From the NCBI GenBank assembly GCA_903893815.1, contig CAITNS010000041.1:1-64000 (forward strand): a stretch of DNA of 64,000 nucleotides, in the 5' to 3' direction. The notes below the pieces were generated by a model. It made no database searches, had not been told where the DNA came from, and saw only the letters and a list, made by a program, of their open reading frames with translations. Made by a program: the position numbers and the translations under genes. This DNA is from an uncultured Bacteroidota bacterium (GTDB taxonomy: Bacteria > Bacteroidota > Bacteroidia > B-17B0 > Aurantibacillaceae). Positions 23,455-32,588 of the stretch are shown in pieces (within the stretch, counting starts at the first letter, position 1; the number at the start of each line of letters is the position of its first letter).

Positions 23455-25911
23455 ATGGAATTACAACAATTTCAACAACACATATTAAAAGGTATTCCTT
23501 CTGTATTGCCTCAGCCAAAAACATACGAAAGCACAATCAATCATGCGCCAAAACGTAAAGACATTTTAAATGGGGAAGAAAAAAAATTAGCGATTCAAAA
23601 TGCCCTACGTTATTTTGAACCTCAACATCACGCTGTTTTGGCAAAAGAATTTGCAGAAGAACTAAAAACATACGGACGAATTTACATGTATCGATTTCGT
23701 CCTGATTATAAAATTTTTGCTCGTCCGATAAATGACTATCCTCATCAATCTATTCAGTCCGCTGCCATCATGCATATGTTAAGTAATAATTTAGATTATG
23801 CTGTTGCTCAACATCCACATGAATTAATTACGTATGGCGGAAATGGCTCTGTTTTTCAAAACTGGGCTCAGTACTTGCTAACTATGCAATATTTAGCAAC
23901 TATGACTGATGAGCAAACCTTAGCATTATATAGTGGTCATCCCATGGGATTATTTCCTTCACATAAAGATGCGCCAAGAGTAGTTGTAACAAATGGAATG
24001 ATGATTCCTAATTATAGCAAGCCAGATGATTGGGAAAAATTTAATGCGTTAGGTGTAACTCAATATGGACAAATGACAGCAGGTTCATTTATGTACATTG
24101 GTCCGCAGGGTATTGTGCATGGCACTTGCATTACTGTAATGAATGCGGCAAGAAGAGTAGCCCCCCAAGCCCCCCAAGGGGGGAATCAAGAGACGCGATT
24201 CTCTTATGAAACTGCAGATCAAATAACCTATGGTTTATTAAAAGAGTTTGTAAAAGAACATAGGAGTAATCCAACTGAAGCTGAAAAATGTTTTTGGGAA
24301 TTAGTACGCGGAAAAAAAATAGAAAATTATAAATTCAGAAGACAACACATTATTGGTAAGTATATTGTTGATTTTGTTTGTTTGGAAAAGTTTTTAGTTG
24401 TTGAAATTGATGGGTTAATTCATCAATTACCTGACAATAAAGCCAATGATGAGGAACGAACAAAGTGGTTAAATGAAAAAGGATTCAAAGTTATCCGTTT
24501 TACAAATGAAGAGATAATTTCAAATACGGAAAAAGTTATCGAAACATTGTTAAATGAGTTAAACAATCAAATTGCAACAAATCCCCCCTTGGGGGGTAGG
24601 GGGGCTGGTCTTCTATTTATTACCTGTGGTTTAGGAGGCATGAGCGGTGCTCAACCAAAGGCAGCTAAAATTGCTGGCTTAGTATCTGTTACTGCAGAAA
24701 TTAATCCAAAAGCAGTTCATACGCGTCATTCGCAAGGTTGGGTTGATGAGGTATTTGATAATTTAGATGAATTGATTCCTCGAGTTAAAGCGGCGCAAGC
24801 AAATAAAGAAGCAGTATCATTAGCGTATCAAGGTAATATAGTTGATTTATGGGAACGTTTAGTAAAAGAGAATATGCCAGTAGATATAGGTTCTGACCAA
24901 TCATCGCTTCATAATCCATGGGCTGGAGGGTATTATCCTGTTGGTTTATCATTAGAAGAAAGCAACCTACTAATGGCTTCTAATCCTTATAAATTTAAAA
25001 AGGAAGTTCAGAAAACGTTAGTTCGTCATGCTACTGCTGTGAATACTTTAACTGGAAAGGGCATGTACTTTTTTGATTACGGAAATGCTTTTTTACTAGA
25101 AGCTGGAAGAGCAGGTGCTGATATTTATGAAACAGAAAAAGCAATTAAAGGCGGACATGTTGGCGCAACTTTCAAATATAAAAGTTATGTACAAGATATT
25201 TTAGGGCCAATGTGTTTTGATTATGGCTTTGGTCCGTTTCGTTGGGTTTGTACAAGCGCTAATGAAAAAGACTTACAAAAAACCGATGAAATTGCGTTAA
25301 GTGTTTTAGAAGAAATTTATAAAACTGCTCCGGAAGAAATTAAACCTCAATTACAAGATAATATTGTTTGGATTAGAGATGCCATGAAAAACAATTTAGT
25401 GGTTGGTTCGCAAGCCCGCATTTTATATGCCGATAGCGAAGGTCGTGTAAAAATTGCTGAAGCGATTAACAAAGCCATTGCTGCAAAAGAAATTTCGGCT
25501 CCTGTTGTTTTAGGACGAGATCATCATGATGTAAGCGGAACAGATTCTCCTTACCGCGAAACCTCAAACATTTATGATGGTTCAAAATATACTGCTGATA
25601 TGGCTGTACAAAATTTTGTAGGTGATAGTTTCCGTGGCGCTACTTGGATTAGTTTACACAACGGCGGTGGCGTTGGTTGGGGCGAAGTAATTAATGGTGG
25701 TTTTGGTTTAGTATTAGATGGAAGTGAAGATGCTGACAGACGTTTAAAATCCATGTTGTTTTGGGATGTGAATAACGGTATAGCTCGCCGCAGTTGGGCT
25801 CGTAACAAAGAAGCAAATTTTGCTATTAAACGCGAAATGGAACGCACTCCTAATTTAAAAGTTACCTTACCAAACATAGTTGATGACTCTATTTTAAATA
25901 ATTTATTTTAA
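23455..25911 (+). CDS. hutU: Urocanate hydratase interrupted in frame by a DUF559 endonuclease domain
   Basis: 818 residues. Urocanase adds water to urocanate in histidine degradation, using tightly bound NAD. Family motifs: YGQMTAGSFMYIGPQGIVHG, GLGGMSGAQPKAAKIAG (NAD-binding loop), VDIGSDQSSLHNPWAGGYYP, FGPFRWVCTSANEKD (likely the conserved cysteine region) and GRDHHDVSGTDSPYRE. The family part totals about 669 residues, normal for the longer Bacteroidota type. Residues 236-384 are foreign: a DUF559 nuclease domain framed by GC-rich terminal inverted repeats. They lie between NAARR and LLFITCGLGG, a loop just before the NAD-binding strand. No frameshift or stop is present, so a 90-kDa fusion is predicted. 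Activity of urocanase is uncertain. No hutH, hutI or hutG is in the window. Confidence 0.93.
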   Translation: MELQQFQQHILKGIPSVLPQPKTYESTINHAPKRKDILNGEEKKLAIQNALRYFEPQHHAVLAKEFAEELKTYGRIYMYRFRPDYKIFARPINDYPHQSIQSAAIMHMLSNNLDYAVAQHPHELITYGGNGSVFQNWAQYLLTMQYLATMTDEQTLALYSGHPMGLFPSHKDAPRVVVTNGMMIPNYSKPDDWEKFNALGVTQYGQMTAGSFMYIGPQGIVHGTCITVMNAARRVAPQAPQGGNQETRFSYETADQITYGLLKEFVKEHRSNPTEAEKCFWELVRGKKIENYKFRRQHIIGKYIVDFVCLEKFLVVEIDGLIHQLPDNKANDEERTKWLNEKGFKVIRFTNEEIISNTEKVIETLLNELNNQIATNPPLGGRGAGLLFITCGLGGMSGAQPKAAKIAGLVSVTAEINPKAVHTRHSQGWVDEVFDNLDELIPRVKAAQANKEAVSLAYQGNIVDLWERLVKENMPVDIGSDQSSLHNPWAGGYYPVGLSLEESNLLMASNPYKFKKEVQKTLVRHATAVNTLTGKGMYFFDYGNAFLLEAGRAGADIYETEKAIKGGHVGATFKYKSYVQDILGPMCFDYGFGPFRWVCTSANEKDLQKTDEIALSVLEEIYKTAPEEIKPQLQDNIVWIRDAMKNNLVVGSQARILYADSEGRVKIAEAINKAIAAKEISAPVVLGRDHHDVSGTDSPYRETSNIYDGSKYTADMAVQNFVGDSFRGATWISLHNGGGVGWGEVINGGFGLVLDGSEDADRRLKSMLFWDVNNGIARRSWARNKEANFAIKREMERTPNLKVTLPNIVDDSILNNLF
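24159..24606 (+). mobile_element. DUF559 endonuclease element inserted in hutU
   Basis: The element starts with AGCCCCCCAAGCCCCCCAAG followed by GGGGG (24159-24183) and ends with CCCCCCTTGGGGGGTAGG followed by GGGGCT (24583-24606). These are inverted copies with few differences. Between them the hutU frame stays open and encodes a domain of about 105 residues: NPTEAEKCFWELVRGKKIEN, YKFRRQHIIGKYIVDFVC, VVEIDG and WLNEKGFKVIRFTNEEI. This is the DUF559 (Vsr-like PD-(D/E)XK) fold with D306, E317 and D319 of the fusion in catalytic-type positions. Net gain is about 149 codons. There is no separate start codon next to a ribosome site that I can defend. Confidence 0.85.
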
Positions 25912-25940
25912 TGCATGAAACACGTCTTGTCTCTTCCAGC

Positions 25941-26036
25941 TGTCAAACTGAGTGAGTCGAAGTGGAGTCAAGAAGTTTTTAATACACAGATTCGTATATT
26001 CGTAACCAATTCGTAATAATTCATTCGTAATTCGTA
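25941..26036. repeat. Two repeat types in the hutU-ACMSD spacer
   Basis: 25941-25962 is a diverged copy of the unit found in leuS (TGTCAAACTGAG followed by TGAGTCGAAG). 25991-26036 contains five TTCGTA units (starting at 25991, 25999, 26010, 26024 and 26031). Both look like dispersed intergenic repeats. Confidence 0.6.
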
Positions 26037-26055
26037 CCTCGCAAATCAAAATATT

Positions 26056-27045
26056 ATGTTCACAATAGACACTCATACTCACATTATTCCAAAACACATT
26101 CCTGATTTTACAAAAAAATTTGGTTATGGAAATTTCATCCAATTAGATCATCATGCGCCTGGTAGAGCATGGATGATGCAAGACGATAAACGTTTTAGAG
26201 AGATTGCAGAAAACTGTTGGGATGCTCAAGTTCGCATTAAAGATATGGCAGAACACCAAGCGGATATGCAAGTTATTTGTACTATCCCAGTGATGTTTAG
26301 TTATGATGCAAAACCAAATGACTGCTTAGAGATTTCACAATTTTTAAATGATGATATTGCCAATACGGTTAATCAGTATCCAGATAAATTTATTGGTTTG
26401 GCAACTGTGCCTATGCAAGATACTAAACTAGCCGTGCAAGAATTAGAACGTTGCATGAAACTAGGATTTAAAGGTGTGCAGATAGGAAGTAATATAAATA
26501 ACATCAACTTAGGCGAACCACAATTTCATGATTTTTGGGCAGCTTGCGAAAGAACAAATGCTGCTATTTTAGTTCACCCTTGGCAAATGATGGGACAAGA
26601 ACACATGACTAAATATTGGTTGCCATGGTTAGTAGGTATGCCTGCCGAAATTAGCCGAGCAATTTGTTCGATGATATTTGGTGGCATCTTCGAAAAATAT
26701 CCAAACCTAAAAGTATGCTTTGCTCACGGCGGTGGTTCTTTCTTACCAACTATTAGTCGTATTGAGCACGGCTGGGAATGTCGTCCTGATTTAGTAGCTA
26801 TTGATAACGAATTTAATCCTAAAAAATACTTGGGTAAATTTTGGGTTGATTCGCATGTATGCGACCATAAAATGTTACAATATATTATTGATTTAGTGGG
26901 GGCCGATAAAGTCGTGCAGGGTTCTGATTATCCGTTTCCATTAGGAGAAGCAGTTCCTGGAACGTTAGTTCGTGAGGCGCCACTTTCTGACGAAACAAAA
27001 AAAACAATTATGGAAACAGCTGCAAAATCATGGTTATCCTTATAA
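26056..27045 (+). CDS. nbaD: 2-Amino-3-carboxymuconate-6-semialdehyde decarboxylase (ACMSD)
   Basis: 329 residues, amidohydrolase superfamily. Decarboxylates ACMS, the product of 3-hydroxyanthranilate dioxygenase, diverting the kynurenine pathway from quinolinate towards 2-aminomuconate. The zinc ligands are the HxH pair in IDTHTHIIP (residues 7 and 9), the histidine in AAILVHPWQMMG, the histidine in KVCFAHGGG and the aspartate in VVQGSDYPFPLG. GLATVPMQD is another common family segment. Length is normal. The upstream neighbour is hutU; the dioxygenase gene is at 48437, 22 kb away. Confidence 0.93.
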   Translation: MFTIDTHTHIIPKHIPDFTKKFGYGNFIQLDHHAPGRAWMMQDDKRFREIAENCWDAQVRIKDMAEHQADMQVICTIPVMFSYDAKPNDCLEISQFLNDDIANTVNQYPDKFIGLATVPMQDTKLAVQELERCMKLGFKGVQIGSNINNINLGEPQFHDFWAACERTNAAILVHPWQMMGQEHMTKYWLPWLVGMPAEISRAICSMIFGGIFEKYPNLKVCFAHGGGSFLPTISRIEHGWECRPDLVAIDNEFNPKKYLGKFWVDSHVCDHKMLQYIIDLVGADKVVQGSDYPFPLGEAVPGTLVREAPLSDETKKTIMETAAKSWLSL

Positions 27046-27046
27046 T

Positions 27047-27087
27047 TAACGTTTCACTTTCTAAAACTTTCAACTTTCTAAACTAAT
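27047..27087. repeat. Short CTTTC/AACTTTC repeat between ACMSD and the next gene
   Basis: The 42-base spacer consists of related units ACTTTCTAAA, ACTTTCAACTTTCTAAAC. It is a simple direct repeat without evident function. Confidence 0.4.
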
Positions 27088-27546
27088 ATGCACTTCACCG
27101 ATCATCAGCTAAAACTTTTAACAGCAGCCGAAGGCAAAACCTTAAAAAAAGTAATTGTTTATTTTTGGGTTAACCGATTTAATCCAGATGCGCATGTTGA
27201 TTTAATTGACAATGTAGAATTAGTCTTTACAGATGATAGCACGCTCGTAATTACTTGCGACGAAGCTGCTGCTGCTATCAATGTAATTGACGATTTTAAT
27301 TTTGAAGCAGAAAAAGTACAATTAAAACAAGAATTTGGTGATAAAATCAAAATGATTTCCATCGATGCTTCTACTACAAAAATGTGGGCAGACGTAATTG
27401 GCCAAACTATAGAAGCTTTTGAATTAAGTAGAGAAGATGAGCAGTTTTTAAATGATGCGCTCATCATCAATTTTGGTTCAGAAAAACGTTCTATTGGAAT
27501 AAGTCCAAACGATGGACTAATTATTGATTATTGGGAAGATATTTAG
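27088..27546 (+). CDS. Conserved-looking hypothetical protein, cytosolic
   Basis: 152 residues, acidic, without signal peptide or membrane helix. The pattern looks like a small alpha/beta protein: VIVYFWVNRFNPDAHVDLI, VELVFTDDSTLVITCDE, then INVIDDFNFEAEKVQLKQ, KMWADVIGQTIEAFELS and LIINFGSEKRSIGISPNDGL. I do not recognise the family. It follows ACMSD by 42 bases in the same direction and may be cotranscribed, but a shared function is not shown. Confidence 0.6.
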   Translation: MHFTDHQLKLLTAAEGKTLKKVIVYFWVNRFNPDAHVDLIDNVELVFTDDSTLVITCDEAAAAINVIDDFNFEAEKVQLKQEFGDKIKMISIDASTTKMWADVIGQTIEAFELSREDEQFLNDALIINFGSEKRSIGISPNDGLIIDYWEDI

Positions 27547-27589
27547 CAATCCTGAAAATTATTTACATCGACATAAAAGTCAGATTTAA

Positions 27590-27601
27590 TGATTTAAATC
27601 A
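27590..27601. promoter_or_regulatory. Fnr/Crp-type palindrome TGATTTAAATCA
   Basis: A perfect 12-bp palindrome with the core TGAT-N4-ATCA, the arrangement recognised by Fnr-type regulators (consensus TTGAT-N4-ATCAA; here the outer bases are A and C). It lies in the 226-base spacer before the act-cox operon, about 230 bases upstream of the likely actA start, so its use for that operon is plausible but unproven. Confidence 0.45.
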
Positions 27602-27742
27602 CTATTTTATCTATATTGAAATAATTGGGCCCCCGTGTTGGTCTTATTTCTCTATAAAAAGAATCCTTATTTAGAATTAATATAAATTACATAAACTGTT
27701 AATAAAATCTAAAAAAAACTACCGACTTATATAACATTCTGT

Positions 27743-27750
27743 TATTTTTG
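27743..27750 (+). promoter_or_regulatory. -7 promoter element TATTTTTG for the act-cox operon
   Basis: Exact TAnnTTTG match, 68 bases upstream of the ATG at 27819. No clear -33 box. Confidence 0.45.
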
Positions 27751-27818
27751 CACGGTAATTTTTTGTCATAAAAGTGTCATTAAACTGCCTTAAAACATAC
27801 AAAATTAGATATAATTCT

Positions 27819-29111
27819 ATGCAAAATAATATGTCTCATTTCTCTTTAAAATCCTTATTTGGCGCTGTTTTCCTGTTTTTTGCTTTCTCCTTTGGATTGA
27901 AAGCACAAGACGCTGCTAAAATATTTAAGCAAAACTGTGCGGTTTGTCACGCGTTGACCGACCAAAAACTAACTGGTCCAGGTTTAGCTGGCGTTTTCGA
28001 CCGTGTACAACCTGGTTCGATGACAAAAGACGCTTGGTTACATTCTTGGATTAAGAATAACGAAAAGTTAATCAAATCTGGCGATGCTTACGCAAATAAA
28101 ATTTATAACGAAAATGGCAAAGCTGCCATGACCGTTTTCGAATCTTTATCTGATAAGGAAATTGATGACGTAATTGCTTACATCAAGGCGCCTCCAGTTC
28201 CAACTACCACTGGTCCAGTTACAACAACTGGTGGCGACGTTGTAGCAGCAGAAGAAGTAAAAGGCGGTATCGATCCATTATACTTATTACTAGGCTCCAT
28301 TGTGATTTTAGCAATAGTTTTAGGTGCTTTACGCAGCGTTCGTCACTCATTACAAAACTCTTATAATCGTAGAGAAGGAAAAGCTGAGAAACCTGAAATC
28401 ACTTTCGGTGAAGAAATAAAAGAATGGATTGGCAGTCACCGTCGTTTAGTTGGTGTATTTGTCATCATTATTGCCTTTGGCGGAATGAAATCTTGTTGGG
28501 ATGCATGTTATGATTTAGGTGTATATTACGATTGGGAAACTCAAAAAGGTTACCATCCTGAACAACCAATTAAATTCTCTCACAAATTACACGCTGGAGA
28601 TAATGAAATTGCTTGTCAATATTGCCACAACTCAGTAGAAAAATCTCGTCACGCAGGTATTCCTACAGTTAATGTTTGTATGAACTGTCACAAAGGAATT
28701 CAAACTGGTCCTCAATACGGAGAAAAAGAAATTGCAAAAATATACGCAGCATCAGGATTCAATCCTAAAACTGGCGTTTATGATGCTCCTGAAAATCCAA
28801 TCAAATGGATTAAAGTTCACACATTACCTGATCACGTTTACTTTAATCACTCACAACACGTTGTAGTTGGTAAACAAGAATGTGCTACATGCCACGGTGA
28901 TGTTAAAAAAATGACAACTGTTGAACAAAAAACTCCATTAACCATGAAATGGTGTATTGAGTGTCACAGAAAAACTGAAGTAGCTATGGAAGGAAATGCA
29001 TACTACGACAGAATGCACAAAGCTTTAAAAGAAAAATATAAGGGACAATACGACGTTAAGTTTACGGTTGATAAAATCGGCGGACTTGAGTGTGCTAAAT
29101 GTCACTATTAA
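27819..29111 (+). CDS. actA: ActA: multihaem cytochrome c of alternative complex III
   Basis: About 430 residues. The open frame begins with a GTG at 27774, but the ATG codons at 27819 and 27831 fit better before the signal peptide (LKSLFGAVFLFFAFSFGLKA); I take 27819. An N-terminal monohaem domain has CAVCH. It is followed by a membrane helix (YLLLGSIVILAIVLGAL) and a pentahaem part with CQYCH, CMNCH, CATCH, CIECH and CAKCH, the last two residues from the end. That makes six haem motifs. ActA receives electrons from the ActB iron-sulfur part and passes them towards the oxidase, in the periplasm. First gene of the operon. Confidence 0.93.
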   Translation: MQNNMSHFSLKSLFGAVFLFFAFSFGLKAQDAAKIFKQNCAVCHALTDQKLTGPGLAGVFDRVQPGSMTKDAWLHSWIKNNEKLIKSGDAYANKIYNENGKAAMTVFESLSDKEIDDVIAYIKAPPVPTTTGPVTTTGGDVVAAEEVKGGIDPLYLLLGSIVILAIVLGALRSVRHSLQNSYNRREGKAEKPEITFGEEIKEWIGSHRRLVGVFVIIIAFGGMKSCWDACYDLGVYYDWETQKGYHPEQPIKFSHKLHAGDNEIACQYCHNSVEKSRHAGIPTVNVCMNCHKGIQTGPQYGEKEIAKIYAASGFNPKTGVYDAPENPIKWIKVHTLPDHVYFNHSQHVVVGKQECATCHGDVKKMTTVEQKTPLTMKWCIECHRKTEVAMEGNAYYDRMHKALKEKYKGQYDVKFTVDKIGGLECAKCHY

Positions 29112-29146
29112 TTGTTAGAAACCGGTAATTACAAGAAATATCACAG

Positions 29147-32100
29147 ATGACTATGTCGAAAAAATACTGGAAAGGTTTACCTGAATTAAACAACAGCGAA
29201 GACTTTTTACAAAACAAAAACAATGAGTTTGCAGAAACTTTACCAATGGAAGAATTCCTTACTGGTGATGACTCTAACTCTAAAGGTACAAGCCGTAGAG
29301 ATTTCTTAAAAGTAATGGGCTTCTCTACAGCAGCCGTTGCTTTAGCAGCTTGCGAAACTCCTGTAAACAAATCTATTCCTTACGTTGTAAAACCGGAAGA
29401 GGTAACTCCAGGTGTTGCTAATTTTTATGCTTCAACATTTTATGATGGGCATGATTACGCATCTGTTTTAGTTAAAACTCGCGAAGGACGTCCTATCAAA
29501 ATTGAAGGAAATAATTTATCAAAAGAAAGTCACAGCGATGCTTTCACTAGTGTTCAATCTTCTGTATTTCATGGTGCTACTAGTGCTCGTGTTCAATCTT
29601 CTGTTTTAAGTTTGTATGATGGGTCACGTTTAAACGGACCATTAGCAAAAGGAAATGCTACTACATGGAAAAATGTAGATGATGCAGTTGCTAAATCATT
29701 AACTTCTGGAACTAATGTTATTTTAAGTTCAACAATTATTAGTCCTTCAACTAAGGCTGTTATTGCTGAATTTACTGCAAAATATCCAAATTCAAAACAC
29801 GTTACTTACGATGCGATTTCTTATTCGGCATTAATCAATGCTAATAAAAACGTATTTGGTAAATCGGTTGTTTCTTCTTACGATTTCTCTAAAGCAAAAA
29901 CTATTGTAGGTGTTGCTTGCGATTTCTTAGGAACTTGGTTAAACCCTATCGAATTTGCTAATCAATACAGCAAAGGACGTAAAGTTAACCGTGAGAATTT
30001 AGAAATGAGTAAACACTACCATTTCGAGGCTAATTTATCTTTAACTGGTGCTAATGCAGATGAGCGTTACATGGTTAAAGCTTCTGAGTTTGGTAAAGTC
30101 ATTGCTTCTTTATTTAATGAAGTAGCAGGTGCAACTGGTAATTCAAAAGTTTCTGATTCTAAAGTATCTAACGCGGATGCTGCAAAAGCAATTACCAAGG
30201 CAGCTAAAGAATTAGTTGCGAATAAAGGAAAATCAATTGTAGTTTGTGGTTTTAATGATGAAGGTTGCCAAACATTGGTAAACGGTATCAATAAAATGTT
30301 AGATAATTACGGTAAAACTGTAGATGTTGACATGCACTACAATTTAAAACAAGGTGATGATAAAGCATTTTTAGATTTAGTAGCTGATTTAAATGCTGGT
30401 AAAGTTGGTGTGTTAATGACATACAATTGTAACCCAGTTTATACAGCTCCTGCATCTTTAAAATTTGAAGCAGCTTACAAAAGAGCAGCATTAAAAGTTT
30501 CTTTCTCTCAATCGTTAGATGAAACTTCTAAATTAGCTGATTTTGTTTGTCCTGATAACAACTACTTAGAGTCTTGGGGTGATGCAAATCCAAAACGCGG
30601 CCACTACTCATTACAACAACCAACTATCCGTCAAATATTTACAGCTCCTCGTTACGAAGGAACTCGTCAAGTACAAGATACATTATTAGCATGGTCAGGT
30701 GTTAAATCTGATTATTTAACTTACTTACAAGGTTATTGGAACAATCATATCTTCCCTCAACAAGGTAAATATTTAGATTTCGCTTCTTTCTGGGCACATA
30801 CTTTACACGATGGTGTATTAAAAGTATCTGTTAATAAAGAACCTGTAATTGCTCCAATGGCAAAAGATTCTGCAGGTAAGCCCTTAATGGCTGGTGTAGC
30901 TGCTATCATTAATGAAGTAGTTGCTGATACAACGAACATCGTTGCTCCAGTTGCTCATCACGAAACACCAGCTGCTCATCATGCTGCTGCAACGGTTGAA
31001 GTAGCATCTGCATTACCAACTCCTGATTATAATAAAGCTGCTGCTTCTGCAACGTCTGCAAAAGGCGGTGAGTTTGAATTAGTGATTTATGAAAAAGTAG
31101 GTTTAGGAAATGGAACTCAAAGTAATAACCCATGGTTAATGGAATTACCAGATCCTATCTCTAAAGTAACTTGGGATAACTACATCACAATGAATCCAGC
31201 TGATGTAGCTAGCTTGAAATTAAATGAAATGAAGCGTCAAGATAAAATTGCTTCTATCGCAGAATTAACTGTAAACGGTATCACAATTAAATTACCTGTT
31301 TATCCTCAACCAGGACAAACAGCTGGCACTATTGGTTTAGCAGTAGGTTATGGCCGTTCAGCAGAAACAATGAAAGTTGCTTTTGGTATTGGTCAAAACG
31401 CTTATCAATTTGTAACTGTTGCTAACGATACATTAACTAACGCTAGTTTATCTGCGTCTGTTAAAGCTACTTCTGAAACTTATGAATTAGCTGCAACTCA
31501 AATTCACCACACGATTATGAATCGTGAGGAACAAATTTTAAGAGAAGTTTCTTTAAACGAATACAAAACAAAAGAAAAAGAAATTTGGAATCCATCAGCT
31601 ATGTTACCAATGCATGGTGGTGGTAAAAAACATGTTGATGAAATTGATTTATGGGATGCTCATCCACGTTTAAACCACAAATGGGGTTTAACCATTGATA
31701 TGACATCTTGTATTGGATGTGCTGCTTGTGTTGTAGCATGTACAGTAGAAAATAACGTTCACGTAGTAGGTAAAGAAGAAGTTGGTAAAACTCGTGAAAT
31801 GCACTGGTTACGTATTGATAGATACTATACATCTGACATGACAGCTGCAAAAGCTTCTGAAGAACATGTTGGTGCTATGCAAATGTATTTGGATATGGAA
31901 AACCCTTCTTTAAATCCGAAGGTTACATTCCAACCAATGATGTGCCAACACTGTAACCACGCTCCTTGCGAAACGGTTTGTCCGGTATTAGCAACTAGCC
32001 ACAGTACAGAAGGATTAAACATGATGACTTATAACCGTTGTATTGGTACTCGTTACTGTGCTAACAACTGTCCATTTAAAGTTCGTCGTTTCAATTGGTT

Positions 32101-32545
32101 CAACTATAACGAAAACCCTGATTTCACAAACGTAAATCCAGCACAACAAGACTTAGGTCGTATGGTATTAAACCCAGACGTAGTAGTTCGTTCTCGTGGT
32201 GTAATGGAAAAATGTTCAATGTGTCAGCAACGTTTACAAGCAGGTAAATTAGCAGCAAAAGCAGCTAAAATGCCAATCGTTGATGGTTCAATTAAAACAG
32301 CATGTCAACAAGCTTGTCCTACAAACGCTATTATGTTTGGAGATCTTAATGATGAGGCTTCAGCAATTAACACTTGGAGAAAAGATGATAAAAACTACTT
32401 ATTGTTAGAAGAAGTAGGAGTTAAACCAACGGTATCTTACTTACTAAAAGTAAGAAATCAAGAGGAAGCTATTCATCATCATGAAGGGCACAGCGCTTCT
32501 CCAGCTCACAAAGAAGAAGGACATAAAGAAGAACACCATTCATAA
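29147..32545 (+). CDS. actB: ActB: molybdopterin-like and iron-sulfur subunit of ACIII
   Basis: 1132 residues. A Tat signal with SRRDFLKVMGFS lies around residue 50, followed by a lipobox-like ALAAC. The long middle part resembles molybdopterin oxidoreductases; in ACIII this part is not thought to bind a cofactor. The C-terminal part holds four cysteine clusters of ferredoxin type: CIGCAACVVACTVEN, CQHCNHAPCETVCPV, CIGTRYCANNCPFK and CSMC...ACQQACPTNA. An Ala/His-rich linker (around residues 603-615, HHETPAAHHAAA) separates the parts. It carries electrons from quinol at the membrane to ActA. Confidence 0.94.
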   Translation: MTMSKKYWKGLPELNNSEDFLQNKNNEFAETLPMEEFLTGDDSNSKGTSRRDFLKVMGFSTAAVALAACETPVNKSIPYVVKPEEVTPGVANFYASTFYDGHDYASVLVKTREGRPIKIEGNNLSKESHSDAFTSVQSSVFHGATSARVQSSVLSLYDGSRLNGPLAKGNATTWKNVDDAVAKSLTSGTNVILSSTIISPSTKAVIAEFTAKYPNSKHVTYDAISYSALINANKNVFGKSVVSSYDFSKAKTIVGVACDFLGTWLNPIEFANQYSKGRKVNRENLEMSKHYHFEANLSLTGANADERYMVKASEFGKVIASLFNEVAGATGNSKVSDSKVSNADAAKAITKAAKELVANKGKSIVVCGFNDEGCQTLVNGINKMLDNYGKTVDVDMHYNLKQGDDKAFLDLVADLNAGKVGVLMTYNCNPVYTAPASLKFEAAYKRAALKVSFSQSLDETSKLADFVCPDNNYLESWGDANPKRGHYSLQQPTIRQIFTAPRYEGTRQVQDTLLAWSGVKSDYLTYLQGYWNNHIFPQQGKYLDFASFWAHTLHDGVLKVSVNKEPVIAPMAKDSAGKPLMAGVAAIINEVVADTTNIVAPVAHHETPAAHHAAATVEVASALPTPDYNKAAASATSAKGGEFELVIYEKVGLGNGTQSNNPWLMELPDPISKVTWDNYITMNPADVASLKLNEMKRQDKIASIAELTVNGITIKLPVYPQPGQTAGTIGLAVGYGRSAETMKVAFGIGQNAYQFVTVANDTLTNASLSASVKATSETYELAATQIHHTIMNREEQILREVSLNEYKTKEKEIWNPSAMLPMHGGGKKHVDEIDLWDAHPRLNHKWGLTIDMTSCIGCAACVVACTVENNVHVVGKEEVGKTREMHWLRIDRYYTSDMTAAKASEEHVGAMQMYLDMENPSLNPKVTFQPMMCQHCNHAPCETVCPVLATSHSTEGLNMMTYNRCIGTRYCANNCPFKVRRFNWFNYNENPDFTNVNPAQQDLGRMVLNPDVVVRSRGVMEKCSMCQQRLQAGKLAAKAAKMPIVDGSIKTACQQACPTNAIMFGDLNDEASAINTWRKDDKNYLLLEEVGVKPTVSYLLKVRNQEEAIHHHEGHSASPAHKEEGHKEEHHS

Positions 32546-32588
32546 GATTATTAAAAAATTAAATATTAATTTCTGAATTTAAAATAAT

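Noticed and set aside
24159-24606. Intein inside hutU
   Set aside because: No Cys/Ser/Thr first residue with block A, no His-Asn end and no Cys/Ser/Thr following the insert; the core is a DUF559 domain, not a LAGLIDADG or Hedgehog/intein fold.
25991-26036. CRISPR-like array of TTCGTA units
   Set aside because: Units are 6 bases long with irregular spacing of 2-8 bases, far from CRISPR repeats and spacers; no cas genes nearby.
27774-27818. GTG start of actA at 27774
   Set aside because: The first 15 codons before the ATG at 27819 place extra charged and polar residues before the signal peptide; the ATG gives a standard one.
29095-32022. Several antisense ORFs over actA-actB
   Set aside because: They are shadows of a long, strongly conserved coding frame on the plus strand.
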